DNA from: an uncultured Oscillospiraceae bacterium | GTDB taxonomy: Bacteria > Bacillota > Clostridia > Oscillospirales > Oscillospiraceae | DNA length: 7,594 bases | Direction: 5' to 3' | Assembly (NCBI GenBank): GCA_900752445.1 | Contig: CAADVN010000191.1 | Coordinates: 1 to 7,594, forward strand | In this document: in pieces, positions 5,281 through 7,594 of the stretch | Layout: the number at the start of each line of letters is the position of its first letter | Numbering within the stretch: the first letter of the stretch is position 1 | Position numbers and translations under genes: made by a program | Notes under the pieces: generated by a model | What the model saw: the letters and a program-made list of their open reading frames with translations, nothing else | Told to the model about the DNA's origin: nothing | The model's database searches: none

Positions 5281-6245
5281 CGATGATGACTTATGCGGAA
5301 GCCATCCGCGAGGGCATGAGTATACGCATGCGTGAAAACCCGAACGTTGTTCTTTTCGGTGAGGACGTCGGCGCCTTTGGCGGCTGCTTCGGCGTATCGG
5401 CAGGGATGTTCGACGAGTTCGGCCCCGAGCGGGTACGCGACACGCCGATCTCCGAGGGCGCGATTATAGGCTGCGCAGTCGGCGCTGCGGCGACAGGCCT
5501 GAGGCCTATAGCAGAGCTCATGTTCTGCGACTTTCTGACAGTCGGCATGGACCAGCTCGTGAACCAGGCTGCAAAGATGCGCTACATGTTCGGCGGCAAG
5601 ATATCGATGCCGATGGTGGTACGCCTGCCGGCGGGCGCGGGCACGGGCGCCGCGGCCCAGCACTCCCAGAGCCTTGAAGCCTGGCTGACCCACGTGCCCG
5701 GCCTGAAGGTAGTCTATCCCTCCTGCGCACAGGACGCGCTGGGGCTGATGCTGGCAGCCATAGACGACGACAACCCGGTCATGTATTTCGAGCAGAAGAC
5801 GCTCTTCGGCGTGAAGGGCGAGGTGACGAGCCTCGAGCCCATACCCTTGGGCAAAGGCCGGGTGGCGAAGGCGGGCTCCGACCTGTCAATAATCACCTAC
5901 GGCAGGCAGGTCTACGACGCGCTGGAGGCGGCTGGCAAGCTCGCGGCAGACGGCGTGGACGTTGAGGTCATCGACCTGCGCAGCCTCTATCCTCTGGATA
6001 AGGAGCTCATAGGCGAGAGCCTGTCCAGGACGCACAAGGCCATAGTCATCACCGAGGAGGTAAAGCGCGGCGGCTACGGCGGCGAGATCAGCGCCATCAT
6101 CGGTGAGGAGTTCTTCGATTACCTCGACGCGCCCGTCATCCGCATAGGCGCACTGGACACGCCCGTGCCCTTTGCCCCGAATCTTGAGCAGTATTACATA
6201 CCGAACGCTCAGGATATCCTTGTCGCGGCGAAGAAACTGTTCTGA
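5277..6245 (+). CDS. acoB: Acetoin/2-oxoacid dehydrogenase E1 component, beta subunit
   Basis: 322 aa, full length. It is the partner of E1 alpha in the TPP-dependent complex. Visible signatures are LFGEDVGAFGGCFG (26-39), DTPISEGAIIG (55-65) with Glu60 as the expected TPP-activating residue, AELMFCDFL (79-87), AAAQHSQS (125-132) with the His129 conserved in E1 beta, VIDLRSLYPLD (231-241) and TPVPFAPNLEQYYIP (295-309). Both the pyrimidine-binding and transketolase C-terminal domains are complete. The start at 5277 gives a 4-bp ATGA overlap with acoA, and AGGAGGTG (5261-5268) lies 8 nt upstream inside acoA, so the two subunits are translationally coupled for equal output. Another in-frame ATG lies at 5283, but the overlap and ribosome-site spacing favour 5277. 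The TGA stop is followed at once by an in-frame TAA, and a terminator hairpin begins 20 bp further on. Confidence 0.92.
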   Translation: MTMMTYAEAIREGMSIRMRENPNVVLFGEDVGAFGGCFGVSAGMFDEFGPERVRDTPISEGAIIGCAVGAAATGLRPIAELMFCDFLTVGMDQLVNQAAKMRYMFGGKISMPMVVRLPAGAGTGAAAQHSQSLEAWLTHVPGLKVVYPSCAQDALGLMLAAIDDDNPVMYFEQKTLFGVKGEVTSLEPIPLGKGRVAKAGSDLSIITYGRQVYDALEAAGKLAADGVDVEVIDLRSLYPLDKELIGESLSRTHKAIVITEEVKRGGYGGEISAIIGEEFFDYLDAPVIRIGALDTPVPFAPNLEQYYIPNAQDILVAAKKLF

Positions 6246-6265
6246 TAAGGGCAGTCGGAGGAGAG

Positions 6266-6303
6266 GCCCGCAGGCGCTCACGGGCACCTGCGGGCTGTTT
6301 TTT
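6266..6303 (+). terminator. Intrinsic terminator/attenuator between acoB and acoX
   Basis: A perfect 9-bp stem, GCCCGCAGG (6266-6274) with CCTGCGGGC (6287-6295), encloses a 12-nt loop and is followed by TG and six T (6298-6303). It lies inside what otherwise looks like one operon. The ribosome site of acoX (6305-6311) begins right after the T run, and no promoter is visible between, so acoX and the E2 gene probably depend on read-through. Confidence 0.8.
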
Positions 6304-6316
6304 GAGAGGTGCTGCG

Positions 6317-7327
6317 ATGAATAGGACCATAGGCGTCATAGCGAACCCGGCGTCGGGCAAGGACATCCGGCGCCTGGTCTCCTACGCGACGACAATAGAC
6401 AACAATGAGAAGGTGAATATCTGCAAGCGCATCGTGCTTGCGGCCCAGGGCCTGGGCATAGAGCGGGTGCTGTTCATGCCGGAGACCTTCATGATAGGCT
6501 GGGCGGTGCGCGAGGGCTTGGAGAGCGACGGGGTACTGAAGGCGGAGGTCGGGCTGCTGGATTTTGAGATAGAGGCGGCGCAGGAGGACACGACGCGTGC
6601 GGCACGTATGTTTGAGGAGCTGGGCGTCGGCTGCGTGGTTGTGCTCGGCGGAGACGGCACGAGCCGGGCCGCTGCAAAGGGTATAGACCGGGTGCCGCTG
6701 CTCTCCGTGTCGACGGGCACGAACAACGTCTATCCCACGCTCATGGAAGGCACGGTGGCCGGCATGGCGGCGGCGTCAGTCGCACTCATGCCGGAGCCCT
6801 ATGCCTGCTGCATCAGGGACAAGCGCATCGAGGTGCGCGTGGACGGCGTGCTGCGCGACATCGCGCTCATAGACGCGGTGGTCTCGGATGACTTCTTTGC
6901 CGGGGCGCGGGCCATTTGGGACGCGGAGCGGATGCGGCTTATCGTGGCCTCGCGCTGCCACCCGGCGACGATAGGCTTCTCGGCTGTGGCGGGCGTCTGC
7001 GGCCAGGTCGAGGATACGGAGGACTGCGGACTTGCAGTGGAACTCGGCGGCGAGGGGCGCAGCGTCATAGCGCCGAGAGCGGCCGGCGTGCTCACGAAGG
7101 TGAGGATAGCCGGTACGCACCGGCTCGGGCTCGGCGAGGAATACAGGTTCAGGGCCGGGGCGAGGCACATGATAGCCCTCGACGGGGAGCGCGAGCTGCG
7201 CGTGGACCCCGGCGAGGAGGTGGGCTTCACCGTGGTGCGGAACGGTCCCTGGCGCGTAAGGCCCAGGGCCGCCCTCGGCGAAGCGGTGAGGCTGGGATAT
7301 TTCCAGCCGGATAAGGAGGGATCTTAA
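6317..7327 (+). CDS. acoX: AcoX, ATP-NAD kinase-like protein of aco operons
   Basis: 336 aa. It belongs to the ATP-NAD kinase/AcoX family: an N-terminal IGVIANPASGKDIRR segment (5-19), the NAD kinase nucleotide motif GGDGTSR (111-117), and STGTNNVYP (132-140), the second conserved NAD kinase-like motif. AcoX is found in acetoin operons of several bacteria but its reaction has not been settled; NAD(P)- or cofactor-phosphorylating activity is a family-based guess. No membrane segment is evident. The start chosen is ATG 6317, with AGAGGTG (6305-6311) 5 nt before it; an in-frame TTG at 6302 lies inside the terminator T run and is unlikely. The stop TAA is immediately followed by the ATG of the next gene. 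Its place between the E1 and E2 genes supports the acetoin reading of the operon. Confidence 0.88.
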   Translation: MNRTIGVIANPASGKDIRRLVSYATTIDNNEKVNICKRIVLAAQGLGIERVLFMPETFMIGWAVREGLESDGVLKAEVGLLDFEIEAAQEDTTRAARMFEELGVGCVVVLGGDGTSRAAAKGIDRVPLLSVSTGTNNVYPTLMEGTVAGMAAASVALMPEPYACCIRDKRIEVRVDGVLRDIALIDAVVSDDFFAGARAIWDAERMRLIVASRCHPATIGFSAVAGVCGQVEDTEDCGLAVELGGEGRSVIAPRAAGVLTKVRIAGTHRLGLGEEYRFRAGARHMIALDGERELRVDPGEEVGFTVVRNGPWRVRPRAALGEAVRLGYFQPDKEGS

Positions 7328-7594
7328 ATGGCAAAACTCGTAGTGATGCCGAAACTCGGCCTGACGATGACGGAGGGCGAGGTCAGCCGCTGGCTCAAGA
7401 AAGAGGGCGAGGCGGTAAAGGAGGGCGAGCCGCTCTTCGAGGTCGAGACGGATAAGCTGACGAATACGATAGAGGCGACGGCCACGGGCTTGCTCTTGAA
7501 GATACTGGCGCAGGAGGGCGAGACCCTGCCCTGCCTTGCCGGCGTTGCCGTGATAGGCGAGGCGGGCGAGGACATCTCGGCGCTCGTGCCCGGC
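7328..7594 (+). CDS. acoC: Lipoyl-domain protein, probably acetoin dehydrogenase E2 (N-terminal part; cut by window end)
   Basis: The 89 codons present form one complete biotinyl/lipoyl domain: MPKLGLTMTEGEV (7-19), then the lipoylation site ETDKL (40-44) with Lys43 as the expected lipoyl-lysine, and a C-terminal GEDISALVPG that looks like the start of a linker. In the complex the lipoyl arm accepts the acyl group from E1 and carries it to the acyltransferase site and E3. LplA at 769-1785 is the likely enzyme that loads it. ATG 7328 follows the acoX stop without a gap and has AAGGAGG (7313-7319) 8 nt upstream. E2 is favoured by gene order, but in some clostridial aco operons the dihydrolipoamide dehydrogenase (E3) also begins with a lipoyl domain, so the product is not certain without the downstream sequence. 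Confidence 0.75.
   Translation, partial: MAKLVVMPKLGLTMTEGEVSRWLKKEGEAVKEGEPLFEVETDKLTNTIEATATGLLLKILAQEGETLPCLAGVAVIGEAGEDISALVPG

Overview
The window is a GC-rich bacterial chromosome segment with every gene on the + strand. It holds the tail of a serine peptidase gene, then two adjacent transcription units that together look like an acetoin dehydrogenase (aco) locus. Strong AGGAGG ribosome sites, GTG and TTG starts, frequent ATA (Ile) and AGG (Arg) codons despite high GC, an AcoR-type regulator and a Lin0512-family gene suggest a GC-rich member of the Bacillota (Clostridia) or possibly Synergistota. This placement is inference and weak. An NtrC/AcoR-type AAA+ regulator makes Actinomycetota unlikely.

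Layout. Bases 1-639 encode the catalytic C-terminal part of an S9 prolyl-oligopeptidase-family peptidase, closed by a strong intrinsic terminator (658-691). Unit 1 starts at a sigma70-like promoter (711-739). It encodes lipoate-protein ligase A (769-1785) and, overlapping it by 23 bp, an AcoR-like GAF-PAS-AAA+-Fis activator (1763-3682); it ends at a perfect 14-bp hairpin terminator (3723-3759). The 238-bp intergenic region that follows carries many copies of a TTGAGACG/TTGATACG-type motif, a small dyad and a second sigma70-like promoter (3853-3881). Unit 2 encodes a Lin0512-family protein of unknown function (3921-4280), the E1 alpha (4294-5280) and E1 beta (5277-6245) subunits of a TPP-dependent acetoin/2-oxoacid dehydrogenase, an internal terminator hairpin (6266-6303), AcoX (6317-7327) and the lipoyl domain of the next subunit, probably E2/AcoC (from 7328, cut by the window end).

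How the genes fit together (inference from the families). E1 alpha/beta would cleave acetoin or a related 2-oxo compound with TPP and pass the acyl group to the lipoyl lysine of the E2-like protein. LplA would attach lipoate to that lysine, and the AcoR-like protein would switch the operon on.

The most unusual point is the regulator. The sigma54-contacting GAFTGA loop reads GAFPGA, and neither promoter region shows a sigma54 -24/-12 element, while both carry good sigma70-type boxes with 17-bp spacers and the same TTGAGA-type motif. This raises the possibility of a bacterial enhancer-binding-type protein that acts without sigma54. A second point is the Lin0512 family gene as the first gene of an aco operon.
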